A stretch of DNA of 64,000 nt from Nocardioides albertanoniae (GTDB lineage: Bacteria > Actinomycetota > Actinomycetes > Propionibacteriales > Nocardioidaceae), in the NCBI RefSeq assembly GCF_006716315.1, contig NZ_VFOV01000001.1, positions 4,170,501-4,234,500 of the forward strand, read 5' to 3'. Of the stretch, positions 1-10,142 are shown one piece after another. Below the pieces are notes generated by a model. That model searched no databases. It saw only the letters and a program-made list of their open reading frames with translations, and had not been told where the DNA came from. The number at the start of each line of letters is the position of its first letter. Position 1 is the stretch's first letter. A program made the position numbers and the translations under genes.

Positions 1-603
1 GAGGTTGAGGTAGGCGTTGGCGAACTCGACGCCGGTGACGCCGGAGCCGACCACGATCATGTGCTCGGGCAGCTCGTCGAGGTCGTAGACCTGCTCCCAG
101 GTCAGGATTCGCTCGCCGTCGGGCTGCGCGCTCGGCAGCACCCGCGGCCGGGCACCCGTGGCGATCAGCACGGCATCGTTCTCGATCGCCTCCTCGCCGC
201 CGTCGGGCAGGGCCGCGACGACACGGCGCTTGTCGGCGTCGATGCGACCAGCGCCCTTGACGACCCTGATCCCGCGTCGGGTCAGTCGCCCCTCGATGTC
301 GCTCGACTGCGCGAGCGCGAGCGCCTTGACCCGCTCGTTGACCAGCCCGAGGTCGGCGTAGAGCTCGGTCGCCGGGTCACCCTGGTGGTCACGGAAGTTG
401 ATGCCGAGGTCGCGGGCGAGCGTCATGTCGGACATCAGCTCGGAGGTGGCGATCAACGTCTTGCTGGGCACACAGTCGGTCAGCACCGCACTGCCACCGA
501 CGCCGTCGCGATCGACGACAGTCACCTCGGCCCCGAGCTGCTGCGCCACCAGCGCCGCCTCGTACCCGCCTGGACCGCCACCAACAATCGTCACCCGCGC
601 CAT
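1..603 (-). CDS. lpdA: LpdA-type NAD(P)H-quinone reductase (flavoprotein disulfide reductase family), C-terminus beyond window edge
   Basis: The first 201 residues are present; the rest lies left of position 1. The start is the ATG at 603. The N-terminus has the FAD-binding VGGGPGG Rossmann loop (about residues 8-14), and the NAD-domain loop VVGSGVTGVEF is near the cut end. Where true disulfide reductases carry a CxxxxC pair, this protein reads GGSAVLTDCVPSKT, so the first redox cysteine is absent and only one remains. The same substitution is known in M. tuberculosis LpdA (Rv3303c), which is not a lipoamide dehydrogenase but reduces quinones with NAD(P)H. I infer the same role here. The neighbours lpd and the Rv3304-like gene support orthology. 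Substrate is not provable from the sequence. Confidence 0.85.
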   Translation of the reverse strand, partial: MARVTIVGGGPGGYEAALVAQQLGAEVTVVDRDGVGGSAVLTDCVPSKTLIATSELMSDMTLARDLGINFRDHQGDPATELYADLGLVNERVKALALAQSSDIEGRLTRRGIRVVKGAGRIDADKRRVVAALPDGGEEAIENDAVLIATGARPRVLPSAQPDGERILTWEQVYDLDELPEHMIVVGSGVTGVEFANAYLNL

Positions 604-620
604 AAAAACATGATCCCACG

Positions 621-664
621 GTGTGCTGTCAGGAGTACGCCGGGGCGCACTCCTGACAGCACAC
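621..664 (-). terminator. Perfect 16-bp inverted repeat, probable terminator of the DinB gene
   Basis: Arms at 621-636 and 649-664 are exact reverse complements (GTGTGCTGTCAGGAGT and its complement) around a 12-nt GC-rich loop. It starts 5 nt past the stop codon of the leftward DinB gene and lies upstream of the lpdA start. There is no clear T-tract, as is usual in actinobacteria. Confidence 0.6.
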
Positions 665-668
665 GGGC

Positions 669-1181
669 TCAGCCCATCGTCTTCTGGCCGTCGATGGTCT
701 CTCGGATGATGTCGGCGTGGCCGGCGTGCTGGGCGGTCTCGGCGATGATGTGGGTGATCACGCGGCGGTTGGACCAGCGCGCACCGGGCTGGAACCACGG
801 CGCCTCGGGCAGGGCGTGATCCTCGTCGAGATCGACCGTGCGGACGAGCTCGTCGGTGGCAGCGGCCACCTTCTCGTAGGCAGCCACGATCTCCGCCAGC
901 GTCTCGGACTCGAGCAGGCTGAACTCGTCGGCACGCGCCGCGAAGGCTTCGGGGGTGAACTCGACCGCCTGGGGCCCCTCGACGATGAACCGCGCCCACT
1001 CGGCCTCGGTCGCGGCGACGTGCTTGATGAGTCCACCGACCTGCAGGACGCTCACGGTCGGCGCCAGCCGAGCCTGCTCGTCGGTCAACGCCTCGGCGGT
1101 CTTGCGCAGGAACCCGCGGTGGACCGCGAGGGTCTCCAGCAGGTCGGTGCGCTCGCGGGTCGAGATGGCGGTTGCGTTCAT
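669..1181 (-). CDS. DinB-fold (DUF664-type) putative metal-dependent protein
   Basis: This 170-residue protein has the four-helix DinB/YfiT-like signature: an early helix with H21 (ETLAVHRGFL), a second helix with GLIKHVAATE, and a C-terminal helix containing AETAQHAGHADIIRETIDG. The three histidine positions match the metal-binding triad of the DinB superfamily. In actinobacteria many members are thiol (mycothiol) dependent transferases or stress proteins of unknown substrate; this is family knowledge, not proof of activity. The ATG at 1181 opens the protein directly at the first helix. It is a single gene with a hairpin after it and a 181-nt gap before it. Confidence 0.85.
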   Translation of the reverse strand: MNATAISTRERTDLLETLAVHRGFLRKTAEALTDEQARLAPTVSVLQVGGLIKHVAATEAEWARFIVEGPQAVEFTPEAFAARADEFSLLESETLAEIVAAYEKVAAATDELVRTVDLDEDHALPEAPWFQPGARWSNRRVITHIIAETAQHAGHADIIRETIDGQKTMG

Positions 1182-1315
1182 GACATGGGCTCCTTGGTCG
1201 TGATCTCTGCGAACAAGACCAACGCTATGAGCAGATCCGGTCAGTTTCTGACCTCAATCAAGGAAACCTTGCGCCGATCCGCCCGCAGACACCGAAGACG
1301 GCGAAGACGCACAGA

Positions 1316-1349
1316 AGGCCCGGGCCGCGACGTACGCGCTCCCGGGCCT
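1316..1349 (-). terminator. Probable terminator of lpd
   Basis: Arms AGGCCCGGG (1316-1324) and CCCGGGCCT (1341-1349) form a 9-bp perfect stem 14 nt past the lpd stop codon on the minus strand. Confidence 0.6.
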
Positions 1350-1362
1350 CCCGCGAAGGGCC

Positions 1363-2760
<1,398 letters not shown>

Positions 2761-2833
2761 GCATCCAAGGGTAGACCGCCGATAACAGACAGATCTCAGT
2801 TGGGTTGGAGACTGAACGGTAACCTCGTGACCT

Positions 2834-3286
2834 GTGACTCTCTACGCGGCCTATGGCGTCAATCTGGACCCCGTGCTGATGAGCGAGCGCTGCCCGCATT
2901 CCCCGCTGCGTACGACCGGATGGCTGAGCGGCTGGCGCCTCACCTTCGGCGGCGAGGAGAACGTGCTCGGCGAGGGGCCGAGAGCCACGATCGTCCAGGA
3001 TCCGTTCGAGCAGGTCTTCGTCGCCGTCTACGACGTCGTCGAGCAGGACATGGCGGCGCTGGAGAAGTGGGAGCTGGCCGACATCGGCGTCTACTTCAAG
3101 ACCAAGGTGCGCATCTCCGCGCTCGCCGCGGACCTGCTGTGCGAGACCTATGTGCTCGACACGTACGAGGGCGGGATCCCGGACGCCCGCTACCTGGGCG
3201 CGCTCGCCGATGCCGCCGAGGCGGCCGGGGCTCCGGCCGACTACGTGCACGCGCTGCGTACGCGGCCTTGCCGGTCCAACGACTGA
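2834..3286 (+). CDS. Gamma-glutamylcyclotransferase-like (AIG2/GGCT fold) protein
   Basis: This 150-residue protein starts at GTG 2834 and opens with [11 protein letters not shown], a variant of the YGSNL substrate-binding loop of the gamma-glutamylcyclotransferase fold. The rest ([22 protein letters not shown]) follows the usual strand order. The position next to lpdA/lpd and before the purine nucleoside phosphorylase matches M. tuberculosis Rv3304. The family includes true cyclotransferases, gamma-glutamylamine cyclotransferases and proteins of unknown activity. Only the fold assignment is secure here. Confidence 0.75.
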   Translation: MTLYAAYGVNLDPVLMSERCPHSPLRTTGWLSGWRLTFGGEENVLGEGPRATIVQDPFEQVFVAVYDVVEQDMAALEKWELADIGVYFKTKVRISALAADLLCETYVLDTYEGGIPDARYLGALADAAEAAGAPADYVHALRTRPCRSND

Positions 3287-3311
3287 CCCGATCTCGTCAT
3301 AAGGTGAGGCT

Positions 3312-4109
3312 GTGACCTCACCGTATGACCTTGCCGAAGAAGCAGCCGCCGTTCTCGCCGAGAAGACCGGCATCGAGAAGCACGACATCGCGCTGGTGCT
3401 GGGCTCGGGCTGGCTGCCCGCTGCCGACGCGCTCGGCGAGGATTACACCGAGATCGCGACCACCGACCTGCCGGGCTTCAGCGCGGCCGCGGTCAAGGGA
3501 CACAGCGGCAAGATCCGCTCGATCCGCTCGGCCGGCGGTCGCAACCTGCTGGTCTTCCTGAGCCGCACGCACTACTACGAGGGCAAGGGCGTCGACGCGG
3601 TCGTGCACCCGATCCGCACCGCGGCCGCGGCCGGCTGCGAGACGATGGTGCTCACCAACGGCTGCGGCGGGCTCAACCCGTCCTGGTCGCCGGGCACCCC
3701 GGTGCTGATCCGCGACCACATCAACCTGACCGCCACCTCCCCCCTGGTCGGAGCCAACTTCGTCGACCTCACCGACCTCTACTCGGCGCGCCTGCGCGGG
3801 CTGGCCAAGCAGGTCGACTCCTCCCTCGACGAGGGCGTCTACGTCCAGTTCCCCGGGCCGCACTACGAGAGCCCGGCCGAGGTGAAGATGGCCGGGATCA
3901 TCGGCGGTGACCTGGTCGGCATGTCGACGACGCTCGAGGCGATCGCGGCCCGCGAAGCGGGCATGGAGATCCTCGGCATCTCGCTGGTCACCAACCTGGC
4001 CGCCGGCATCTCCGACCAGCCGCTCGACCATGCCGAGGTCCTGGAGGCCGGCCGCTCGGCCGCCACCAGGATGGGTGGCCTCCTCGGCGACCTCCTGCCC
4101 AAGATCTGA
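3312..4109 (+). CDS. deoD: Purine nucleoside phosphorylase (trimeric, class II)
   Basis: It phosphorolyses (deoxy)inosine and (deoxy)guanosine to free base and (deoxy)ribose-1-phosphate. The 265-residue length is typical of trimeric PNPs. Visible motifs are the phosphate loop LGSGW near residue 30, a conserved HSGKIRS histidine, TNGCGGLNPSWSPG, FPGPHYESPAEV with the base-contacting glutamate, GMSTTLEAIAAREAGM, and VTNLAAG. The Asn in the last motif is the family determinant for 6-oxopurines. The start is GTG 3312, 25 nt after the preceding gene. A mutase for its sugar-phosphate product and deoC follow within 4 kb, which supports a salvage role. In M. tuberculosis annotation the orthologue is called deoD/punA. 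Confidence 0.93.
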   Translation: MTSPYDLAEEAAAVLAEKTGIEKHDIALVLGSGWLPAADALGEDYTEIATTDLPGFSAAAVKGHSGKIRSIRSAGGRNLLVFLSRTHYYEGKGVDAVVHPIRTAAAAGCETMVLTNGCGGLNPSWSPGTPVLIRDHINLTATSPLVGANFVDLTDLYSARLRGLAKQVDSSLDEGVYVQFPGPHYESPAEVKMAGIIGGDLVGMSTTLEAIAAREAGMEILGISLVTNLAAGISDQPLDHAEVLEAGRSAATRMGGLLGDLLPKI

Positions 4110-4129
4110 GCACCCGTTGACCCAAAGGG

Positions 4130-4148
4130 TTAGGGTTACCTAACCTCG
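4130..4148 (+). promoter_or_regulatory. Predicted DtxR/IdeR iron box upstream of heme oxygenase
   Basis: TTAGGGTTACCTAACCTCG matches the DtxR/IdeR consensus TTAGGTTAGSCTAACCTAA at 14 of 19 positions by eye, including the core TTAGG and CTAACC half-sites. It ends 33 nt before the heme oxygenase ATG. Iron repression is an inference. Confidence 0.7.
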
Positions 4149-4181
4149 GGTCGACCCGTCCACGCTGCCACTTGGAGTCCG

Positions 4182-4841
4182 ATGACCGCCCTGCTGAGTG
4201 ACCACACCGAGCCGCTGTCGACGTTGATGCGCGACGGCTCGCGCGCCGAGCACACCGCGGCCGAGGGCTCCTCCTACATGGCCTCACTGCTCGACGGGCA
4301 GGTCAACGAGCAGGGGTACGCCGACTACCTGCTGCGCCTGCGCCAGGTCTATGCCGCGCTGGAGAGCGTCGGGCGCGACCTGGCGGCGACCGACCCGATC
4401 GCCGCCGCCGTCCACGACCCGGTGCTCGAACGGCTCGCCGCGATCGACGCCGACCTCGACCACTGGGCGCCCGGAGCGGTCGCGGTCGACTCCCCGGCCG
4501 CCACGACGTACGTCGCGAGGATCGAGGCCAGCCGCGAGTGGGGCGGCCTCTACGCCGCTCACCACTACACCCGCTACCTCGGCGACCTCTCCGGTGGCCA
4601 GGCGATCGGGCGCACCCTCGACCGCACCTTCGAGCTCGGCGGCGCCGGCATCGCGTTCTACGCGTTCGCCGAGGTCTCGAAGCCGAAGCCCTACAAGGAC
4701 GGCTACCGCGCGCGTCTCGACGGTCTCGGCCTCGACGCCGACCAGAAGGCGCGCGTCGTCGACGAGGTGAAGGTGGCCTTCGGCCTCAACCAGGCCATCT
4801 TCGAGGAGCTGAGCGGCCGGCTCGAGGCCTACCGGCGCTGA
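4182..4841 (+). CDS. Biliverdin-producing heme oxygenase
   Basis: The enzyme opens heme to biliverdin, CO and Fe2+, and in actinobacteria usually serves iron acquisition from heme. The protein has 219 residues. The proximal heme ligand is H24 in SRAEHTAAEGSSYM, and the distal helix carries the signature YLGDLSGGQAIG near residues 132-144. The ATG at 4182 lies 33 nt downstream of a predicted iron box, so expression is probably derepressed under iron limitation. No heme transporter is adjacent; the gene stands between deoD and the phosphomutase, which interrupts the otherwise M. tuberculosis-like deoD-pmmB pair. That suggests an insertion relative to that order. Confidence 0.93.
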   Translation: MTALLSDHTEPLSTLMRDGSRAEHTAAEGSSYMASLLDGQVNEQGYADYLLRLRQVYAALESVGRDLAATDPIAAAVHDPVLERLAAIDADLDHWAPGAVAVDSPAATTYVARIEASREWGGLYAAHHYTRYLGDLSGGQAIGRTLDRTFELGGAGIAFYAFAEVSKPKPYKDGYRARLDGLGLDADQKARVVDEVKVAFGLNQAIFEELSGRLEAYRR

Positions 4842-4881
4842 ACTTCGGTCTGCGGGCGAGGGATGACCTAAGGTCAGATCC

Positions 4882-6531
4882 ATGGTCCCCACCGATCGAT
4901 CCGAGCTCGTCGTCCGGGCACGAGAATGGCTCGCCGACGACCCTGACGAGCAGACCAGGAACGAGCTCGAAGGCCTGCTGACATCCACCTCGCCGGATGC
5001 CGTGGCCGACCTGGCCGACAGGTTCTCCGGCACCCTCCAGTTCGGCACCGCCGGACTGCGCGGAGCGCTCGGGGCCGGGCCCAACCGGATGAACCGAGTG
5101 GTCGTCATCAAGGCCGCCGCGGGCCTGGCCAACTACCTGCTCGCGACGGGCGCGCAGGGCCCGGTGGTGATCGGCTATGACGCTCGATACAACTCCGACG
5201 TCTTCGCCCAGGACACCGCCGAGGTGATGACCGGCGCCGGCCTGGAGGCGCTGGTGATGCCGCGCTCGCTGCCGACGCCGGTGCTGGCCTACGCGGTCAA
5301 GGCCCTGGGCGCCAGCGCCGGTGTGATGGTCACCGCCAGCCACAACCCACCGCAGGACAACGGCTACAAGGTCTATCTCGGTGACGGGTCGCAGATCGTG
5401 CCTCCCGCCGATGCCGAGATCGCGAAGCGGATCGCGGCCATCGACAGGGCCGGCTCGGTCAGGCGGGGCGCTCCCGGCCGCACGATCAGCGAGGATCTCG
5501 TCGACAGCTACCTCGACACGGTCGTCGGGCTGCTCGCCGAGGGCGGCGCACGCGACCTCACGACGGTCTACACGCCGCTGCACGGCGTCGGCGGCGACCT
5601 GGTGCAGCTGGCGATGAAGTTCGCCGGCTTCCCCGAACCGCTCGTGGTCAAGGAGCAGGAGCGGCCCGACCCCGACTTCCCGACGGTCGCGTTCCCCAAC
5701 CCCGAGGAGCCCGGCGCGATGGACCGCGCGATGGCCCTGGCCGGCAAGAAGCGCGTCGACCTGGTCATCGCCAACGACCCCGACGCCGACCGCTGCGCCG
5801 CCGCCATCGCCGATGGCAAGAAGTGGCGGATGCTGACCGGCGACGAGGTCGGCGCGCTGCTGGCGACCCACCTGATCCGCAAGGGCGTCACCGGGACGTA
5901 CGCCGCCTCGATCGTCTCCTCCTCCCTGGTCGGGAAGGTCGCCGAGGCCGCCGGGCAGACCTACGTCGAGACCTTGACCGGGTTCAAGTGGATCTCGCGC
6001 GCTCCCGGGATCGCGTTCGGCTACGAGGAGGCGCTGGGCTACTGCGTCGACCCCCAGCACGTGCGCGACAAGGACGGCATCTCCGCACTGCTGCTCCTGT
6101 GCGAGCTGGCCGCGTCGCTCAAGGCCGAGGGCCGGCGGCTGGTCGACCTGCTCGACGAGATCGCGGTCGAGCACGGTCTGCACGCCACCTCCCAGCTCTC
6201 CGTGCGTCTGGAGGACCCCGCCCAGATCACGGCCGCAATGCAGCGGCTCCGCGAGCGGCCGGTGACCGCACTGGCAGGCTCGGCTGTGCAGCAGATCGAC
6301 GACCTCGCCGCAGGTGAAGGCGGTCTGCCGCCGACCGACGGGATCCGCTATCACCTGGCCGGAGGCTCGCGGGTGATCGTGCGGCCCAGCGGCACCGAGC
6401 CCAAGATCAAGTGCTACCTCGAGGTCGTGCAGCCCGTTGCCGACACCTCGTCGCTGCCCACCGCCCGCCGCGACGCCGACATCGCTCTCGGTGCGCTCAA
6501 GGTCGACATCCGAGCCGCCCTCGGCGTCTGA
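4882..6531 (+). CDS. pmmB: Phosphohexomutase family enzyme, probably phosphopentomutase-type (PmmB)
   Basis: This 549-residue alpha-D-phosphohexomutase has all four superfamily loops. The phosphoserine loop is TASHNPPQDNGYKVY (serine near residue 153), the Mg2+ loop is NDPDADR near 298, the sugar loop is GFKWISRAPGIAFGYEEALG, and the phosphate-binding loop is RPSGTEPKIKCY near 500. NGYKVY after the serine loop and YEEALGY in the sugar loop resemble the PGM2/PgcA branch, which includes phosphopentomutases, more than classical ManB phosphomannomutases. In this block of deoD, deoC, deoA and add, conversion of (deoxy)ribose-1-phosphate to the 5-phosphate is the missing step. I infer phosphopentomutase activity; phosphomannomutase or phosphoglucomutase activity is not excluded. 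Confidence 0.88.
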   Translation: MVPTDRSELVVRAREWLADDPDEQTRNELEGLLTSTSPDAVADLADRFSGTLQFGTAGLRGALGAGPNRMNRVVVIKAAAGLANYLLATGAQGPVVIGYDARYNSDVFAQDTAEVMTGAGLEALVMPRSLPTPVLAYAVKALGASAGVMVTASHNPPQDNGYKVYLGDGSQIVPPADAEIAKRIAAIDRAGSVRRGAPGRTISEDLVDSYLDTVVGLLAEGGARDLTTVYTPLHGVGGDLVQLAMKFAGFPEPLVVKEQERPDPDFPTVAFPNPEEPGAMDRAMALAGKKRVDLVIANDPDADRCAAAIADGKKWRMLTGDEVGALLATHLIRKGVTGTYAASIVSSSLVGKVAEAAGQTYVETLTGFKWISRAPGIAFGYEEALGYCVDPQHVRDKDGISALLLLCELAASLKAEGRRLVDLLDEIAVEHGLHATSQLSVRLEDPAQITAAMQRLRERPVTALAGSAVQQIDDLAAGEGGLPPTDGIRYHLAGGSRVIVRPSGTEPKIKCYLEVVQPVADTSSLPTARRDADIALGALKVDIRAALGV

Positions 6532-6538
6532 CTTCACC

Positions 6539-6606
6539 GCTGGTCGAGTCCGCGAGCGCCAGCGAGCGGTGTCGCTTCGCTCGGGGGCTCCGGCGGCTCG
6601 ACCAGC
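6539..6606. repeat. Dispersed CTGGTCGAG palindromic repeat, short copy
   Basis: Outer arms GCTGGTCGAG (6539-6548) and CTCGACCAGC (6597-6606) enclose a GC-rich core with GCGAGCGCCAGCGAGCG. The same outer arms and core recur at 23440-23561. It sits between convergent genes. Confidence 0.75.
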
Positions 6607-6610
6607 AGGG

Positions 6611-7189
6611 TCAGAGGAAGAACAGGACGACGAAGACGACGGCGACGATCACGGTGACGCCGATCAGCGGCCAGTCCCAGGTGCGGCGTACGTCTTCGGC
6701 GAGGGCGAACTGCTCCTCGGAGTCGCGCTTGATCCGACGCCGGTCGCGTGCGTCCTGGGCGAGCGCGTTGAGACGGTCCTCGATGAAGTCGGTCTGGTTG
6801 CGCAGCGGGTTGTGGTCGCGCTTGGCGCCCTTGACCGCGTCACGGATCGAGCGCCCGACGGCGCCGCTGACGTAGGTGCGCCCGCCGGCGTAGGCACCGA
6901 GGGTGCGCCCGACCGAGACGCTCTCCAGAGCAGCCATCGGAAACCGGACGGTCGAGTAGAGGTGGTGCAGCACGAAGTCACCGTTGCTGACCCCGACCTT
7001 CGTACGGATGAACGCCGCGTACGCCACCAGCGCGAACAGCACCGCCCCGGCCGTCGTCACGGGGTGCCAGCCGGTGATCGCGTCGACCACGATGATCGCG
7101 ACCGCGGCCCCGATCGCGAGAACGCCCCACACGCTGCTGCTGGAGTTGCGGAACCATTCATCGGGCTGATCGTCATTCACGGCGCACAC
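6611..7189 (-). CDS. PH-like-domain membrane protein of unknown function
   Basis: This 192-residue protein has two membrane segments near the N-terminus (VWGVLAIGAAVAIIVVDAI and a second around TAGAVLFALVAYAAF). A beta-rich stretch, VSNGDFVLHHLYSTVRFPMAALESV, resembles a bacterial PH domain strand pattern. A charged helix rich in Arg, Asp and Gln follows (about residues 115-170), and a single C-terminal segment (WPLIGVTVIVAVVFVVLFFL) ends the protein. The start at 7189 reads MCAVNDDQPDEW. It is divergent from deoC with only 23 nt between the starts. No function can be assigned. Confidence 0.7.
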   Translation of the reverse strand: MCAVNDDQPDEWFRNSSSSVWGVLAIGAAVAIIVVDAITGWHPVTTAGAVLFALVAYAAFIRTKVGVSNGDFVLHHLYSTVRFPMAALESVSVGRTLGAYAGGRTYVSGAVGRSIRDAVKGAKRDHNPLRNQTDFIEDRLNALAQDARDRRRIKRDSEEQFALAEDVRRTWDWPLIGVTVIVAVVFVVLFFL

Positions 7190-7212
7190 GATAGCCCTCG
7201 TATGCTGAGCCT

Positions 7213-7881
7213 GTGCCTACCGCCGCTGAGATCGCGAAGCTGATCGACCACACCCTCCTCAAGCCCGAAGCAACCCATGCTGACGTCGAGGCGCTGATCG
7301 CGGAGGCCGCCGAGCTCGGCACCTACTCGGTGTGCGTCTCCCCCTCGATGCTGCCCCTGACCGTGCCGGACGGCCTGAAGGTCGCGGTCGTGTGCGGCTT
7401 CCCGAGCGGCAAGCACCTCTCCTCGGTCAAGGCCGGCGAGGCCGCGGCCGCGGTGGAGGCCGGAGCCGACGAGATCGACATGGTGATCGACGTCGGCGCA
7501 GCGAAGGAGAAGCGGTTCGCTGACGTCGAGTCCGACATCGCCGCCGTCCGGACCGCTGCTCCCGCGCCCACCGTGCTGAAGGTGATCATCGAGTCGGCCG
7601 CGCTCGACGACGACGAGATCGTCGGGGTCTGCGAGGCGGCCGTCCGTGCCGGCGCCGACTTCGTGAAGACCTCCACCGGCTTCCACCCGGCCGGCGGCGC
7701 GAGCGTCCACGCCGTCGAGCTGATGCGCAGCACCGTCGGGCCCGACCTCGGGGTCAAGGCCTCCGGCGGCGTACGCACGATGGAGCAGGCCGAGCAGATG
7801 ATCGCCGCGGGCGCGACCCGTCTCGGTGTCTCGGGTTCGCGCGCGCTGCTGTCCGGGTCGACCCCGGGCGCCGGCTACTGA
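7213..7881 (+). CDS. deoC: Deoxyribose-phosphate aldolase
   Basis: It cleaves 2-deoxyribose-5-phosphate to glyceraldehyde-3-phosphate and acetaldehyde, the last step of deoxynucleoside catabolism. The 222-residue length is typical. Visible motifs are the N-terminal [13 protein letters not shown], the [10 protein letters not shown] strand, LKVIIES with the catalytic-site lysine, and [11 protein letters not shown] near residue 150 with the Schiff-base lysine, followed by GVKASGGVR. The start is GTG 7213; an ATG at 7202 is out of frame. With deoD and pmmB upstream it completes the route from deoxynucleosides to central metabolism. Confidence 0.95.
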   Translation: MPTAAEIAKLIDHTLLKPEATHADVEALIAEAAELGTYSVCVSPSMLPLTVPDGLKVAVVCGFPSGKHLSSVKAGEAAAAVEAGADEIDMVIDVGAAKEKRFADVESDIAAVRTAAPAPTVLKVIIESAALDDDEIVGVCEAAVRAGADFVKTSTGFHPAGGASVHAVELMRSTVGPDLGVKASGGVRTMEQAEQMIAAGATRLGVSGSRALLSGSTPGAGY

Positions 7882-7947
7882 GAGGTCATCGCTGATCCTC
7901 GGCGCGGTCGATTCTCGGATGGGCCGGAGGTCGGTGAGAATGTCCCG

Positions 7948-8559
7948 GTGCATGCTCAGGTCATCGTTCTCGCCGGACCATCGGGAGCCGGGAAGTCCCG
8001 CCTAGCCGAGCGGCTGGGGTTGCCGATCCTTCGGCTCGACGACTTCTACAAGGACGGCTCCGACCCTTCGCTCCCCCGGATCGTCGACGGGCCCAACGCA
8101 GGCATGGTCGACTGGGACCACCCGCGCTCATGGCATCCCGAGGACGCCGTCGAGGCGATCACCTCGCTGTGCAGGACCGGCACCGCCGAGGTGCCCGTCT
8201 ACGACATCGCCCACGACGGCCGCACCGGCTGGCAGACGCTCTCGCTCGGCGACTCGAAGTTCTTCGTCGCCGAAGGCATCTTCGCCCAGGACATCGTGGC
8301 CGACTGCCGCGAGCTGGGCCTCCTCGCCGAGGCCTACTGCGTCACCCAGTCGGCCTGGACCACCTTCTGGCGTCGCCTCGCGCGCGACCTGCGCGAGCGC
8401 CGCAAGCCACCGTTCGTGCTGGTCAGGCGTGGGTTGGCGCTGAAGCGCGCGCAGCCGCAGGTGGTGGCCGACGCCGCCACCAAGGGATGCATCGCGGTCT
8501 ACCCGAAGCACGGCTACGTCGCGATCGACGAGCTCATAGGGCTGCGTAGGCGTCCTTGA
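7948..8559 (+). CDS. Uridine-kinase-like P-loop NTPase
   Basis: The 203-residue protein begins with a Walker A motif, [18 protein letters not shown], followed by [13 protein letters not shown] and DWDHPRSW, the arrangement of the uridine kinase/phosphoribulokinase family. It may phosphorylate a nucleoside, which fits the surrounding salvage genes, but substrate is not proven and small orphan members of this family are often uncharacterised. The start is GTG 7948, directly before the first beta strand. Its 3' end overlaps the convergent add gene by 26 bp. Confidence 0.8.
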   Translation: MHAQVIVLAGPSGAGKSRLAERLGLPILRLDDFYKDGSDPSLPRIVDGPNAGMVDWDHPRSWHPEDAVEAITSLCRTGTAEVPVYDIAHDGRTGWQTLSLGDSKFFVAEGIFAQDIVADCRELGLLAEAYCVTQSAWTTFWRRLARDLRERRKPPFVLVRRGLALKRAQPQVVADAATKGCIAVYPKHGYVAIDELIGLRRRP

Positions 8560-9613
8560 TCTCGTGGATCAGGTCGACCCGCTCGTCATAGGGCAGGAAC
8601 GCCGACTTCATCGCGTTGGTCGTCAGCCGCTGGAGCTCGGGCAGCCCCCAGCCGAAGGCCTCCACGATGCCGGCCATCTCCGCCGTCATCGAGGTGCGTG
8701 ACATCAGTCGGTTGTCGGTGTTGATGGTGACCCGGAAGCCGAGGTCGTAGAGCAGCCCGATCGGGTGCTCGGCGATCGACTTCGCCGCCCCGGTCTGCAC
8801 GTTGGAGCGCGGGCAGAGCTCGAGCGGGATCCGCCGGTCACGAACGTACGACGCGAGCCGGCCGAGCCGCGGAGCGCCCCCGTCATCCACCGTGATGTCG
8901 TCGACGATGCGTACGCCGTGGCCGAGCCGGTCGCAGCCGCACGGGTGCACCGCCTCCCAGATCGAGGGCAGCCCGAAGCCCTCGCCCGCGTGAATGGTGA
9001 AGCGCATGTTGTCGGCCGCCAGGTGCTCGAACGCCGCCAGGAACCGGCTCGGCGGAAACCCCTTCTCCGGGCCGGCGATGTCGAAGCCGGCGACCCCGCG
9101 GTCGCGCCAGGTCACCGCCAGGTCGGCGATCTCGGTGGCTCGAGCGGCCTGCCGCATCGCGGTCAGCAGCTGGCGTACGACGATCTTCCTCCCGCCGTTG
9201 GCGACCGCCGCCGTGCCCGCGTCGAACCCCGCCTGAACGGCCTCGACGCACTCGTCCAGCTCGAGGCCGTTGGCCGTGTGGAGCTCCGGCGCCCAACGGA
9301 TCTCGGCATAGACCACGCCGTCCGCGGCCAGGTCCTCGACGCACTCGCGTGCGACCCGGGTCAGCGCAGGCAGCGTCTGCATCACCGCCAGCGTGTGCGC
9401 GAAGGTCTCCAGATAGCGCTCCAGCGACCCGGAGTCGGCGCTGGTCACGAACCACTCCTCCAGCGCCGCCGGATCCTGCTGGGTGCCCTGCGGCAGCTCG
9501 TGACCCACCTCGGCGGCGAGCTCGACGATGGTCGAGGGACGTACGCCTCCGTCGAGGTGGTCGTGGAGGAGCACCTTCGGGGCGGCCTTGATCTGAATGT
9601 CGGACGGTTTCAT
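8534..9613 (-). CDS. add: Adenosine deaminase
   Basis: This 359-residue zinc hydrolase deaminates (deoxy)adenosine to (deoxy)inosine, which deoD can then cleave. The metal ligands are visible in [11 protein letters not shown] (HxH near the N-terminus), TIHAGEGFG, and INTDNRLMS with the catalytic Asp; RLGHGVRI carries the active-site histidine. The open frame extends upstream to 9835, but the ATG at 9613 ([13 protein letters not shown]) is correct: it fits the family's N-terminus, and the extension would run into the divergent MaoC gene. The gene ends inside the 3' end of the convergent P-loop gene. Confidence 0.94.
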   Translation of the reverse strand: MKPSDIQIKAAPKVLLHDHLDGGVRPSTIVELAAEVGHELPQGTQQDPAALEEWFVTSADSGSLERYLETFAHTLAVMQTLPALTRVARECVEDLAADGVVYAEIRWAPELHTANGLELDECVEAVQAGFDAGTAAVANGGRKIVVRQLLTAMRQAARATEIADLAVTWRDRGVAGFDIAGPEKGFPPSRFLAAFEHLAADNMRFTIHAGEGFGLPSIWEAVHPCGCDRLGHGVRIVDDITVDDGGAPRLGRLASYVRDRRIPLELCPRSNVQTGAAKSIAEHPIGLLYDLGFRVTINTDNRLMSRTSMTAEMAGIVEAFGWGLPELQRLTTNAMKSAFLPYDERVDLIHEIKDAYAAL

Positions 9614-9649
9614 GGCCCCATCATTCCGTATCCGGATAGATTCCGGGGT

Positions 9650-10105
9650 GTGCGCACTTTCACCACTCTGCAAGAGGTCTCCGACGCTGCCGGCACCGAG
9701 ATCGGCACCGGCGACTGGCTCGAGATCGACCAGGACCGCGTCAACGCGTTCGCCGAAGCCACCGGCGACAACCAGTGGATCCACGTCGACGTGGACCGGG
9801 CCAAGGAGGGCCCGTTCGGCGGCACCATCGCCCACGGCTACCTGACGCTGTCGCTGCTCCCGTTCCTCGGCTCGAGCGTCTACTCCCTGGAGACGCCGGG
9901 CGCGAAGCTCAACTACGGCCTCAACAAGGTGCGCTTCCCCACGCCGGTGCTGGTCGGTGCCCGCATCCGCGCCGTCGTCTCCTTCGGCGAGGTGACCGAG
10001 CTCCCCGCGGGTCTGCAGCTCGTGGTCAAGACGACCATCGAGATCGAGGGGTCCGCCAAGCCGGCCAGCGTCGCGGAGTCGGTCGTGCTCCTGCTCGACA
10101 CCTGA
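9650..10105 (+). CDS. MaoC-family (NodN-like) dehydratase/hydratase
   Basis: The protein is 151 residues long and starts at GTG 9650, 36 nt from the divergent add start. It has a single hot-dog domain with the R-specific enoyl-CoA hydratase catalytic pattern: DNQWIHVD supplies the Asp and His, and [14 protein letters not shown] is the hydratase motif. These enzymes hydrate trans-2-enoyl thioesters, but the physiological substrate of this branch is generally unknown. The reading frame extends upstream to 8765 only as a shadow of add. Confidence 0.85.
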   Translation: MRTFTTLQEVSDAAGTEIGTGDWLEIDQDRVNAFAEATGDNQWIHVDVDRAKEGPFGGTIAHGYLTLSLLPFLGSSVYSLETPGAKLNYGLNKVRFPTPVLVGARIRAVVSFGEVTELPAGLQLVVKTTIEIEGSAKPASVAESVVLLLDT

Positions 10106-10142
10106 GCCCCGGGCCAGGACGGGCGCCGGGCCCAGCTCCAGG

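Noticed and set aside
4786..6537. A 583-codon antisense open frame across the phosphomutase gene
   Set aside because: Its sequence is rich in Arg, Gly and Asp without any recognisable domain, which is typical of the shadow frame of a high-GC gene; the plus strand carries a full enzyme with all motifs.
9614..9835. Extended adenosine deaminase start at 9835
   Set aside because: It would overlap the divergent MaoC gene and precede the family N-terminus; ATG 9613 is adequate.
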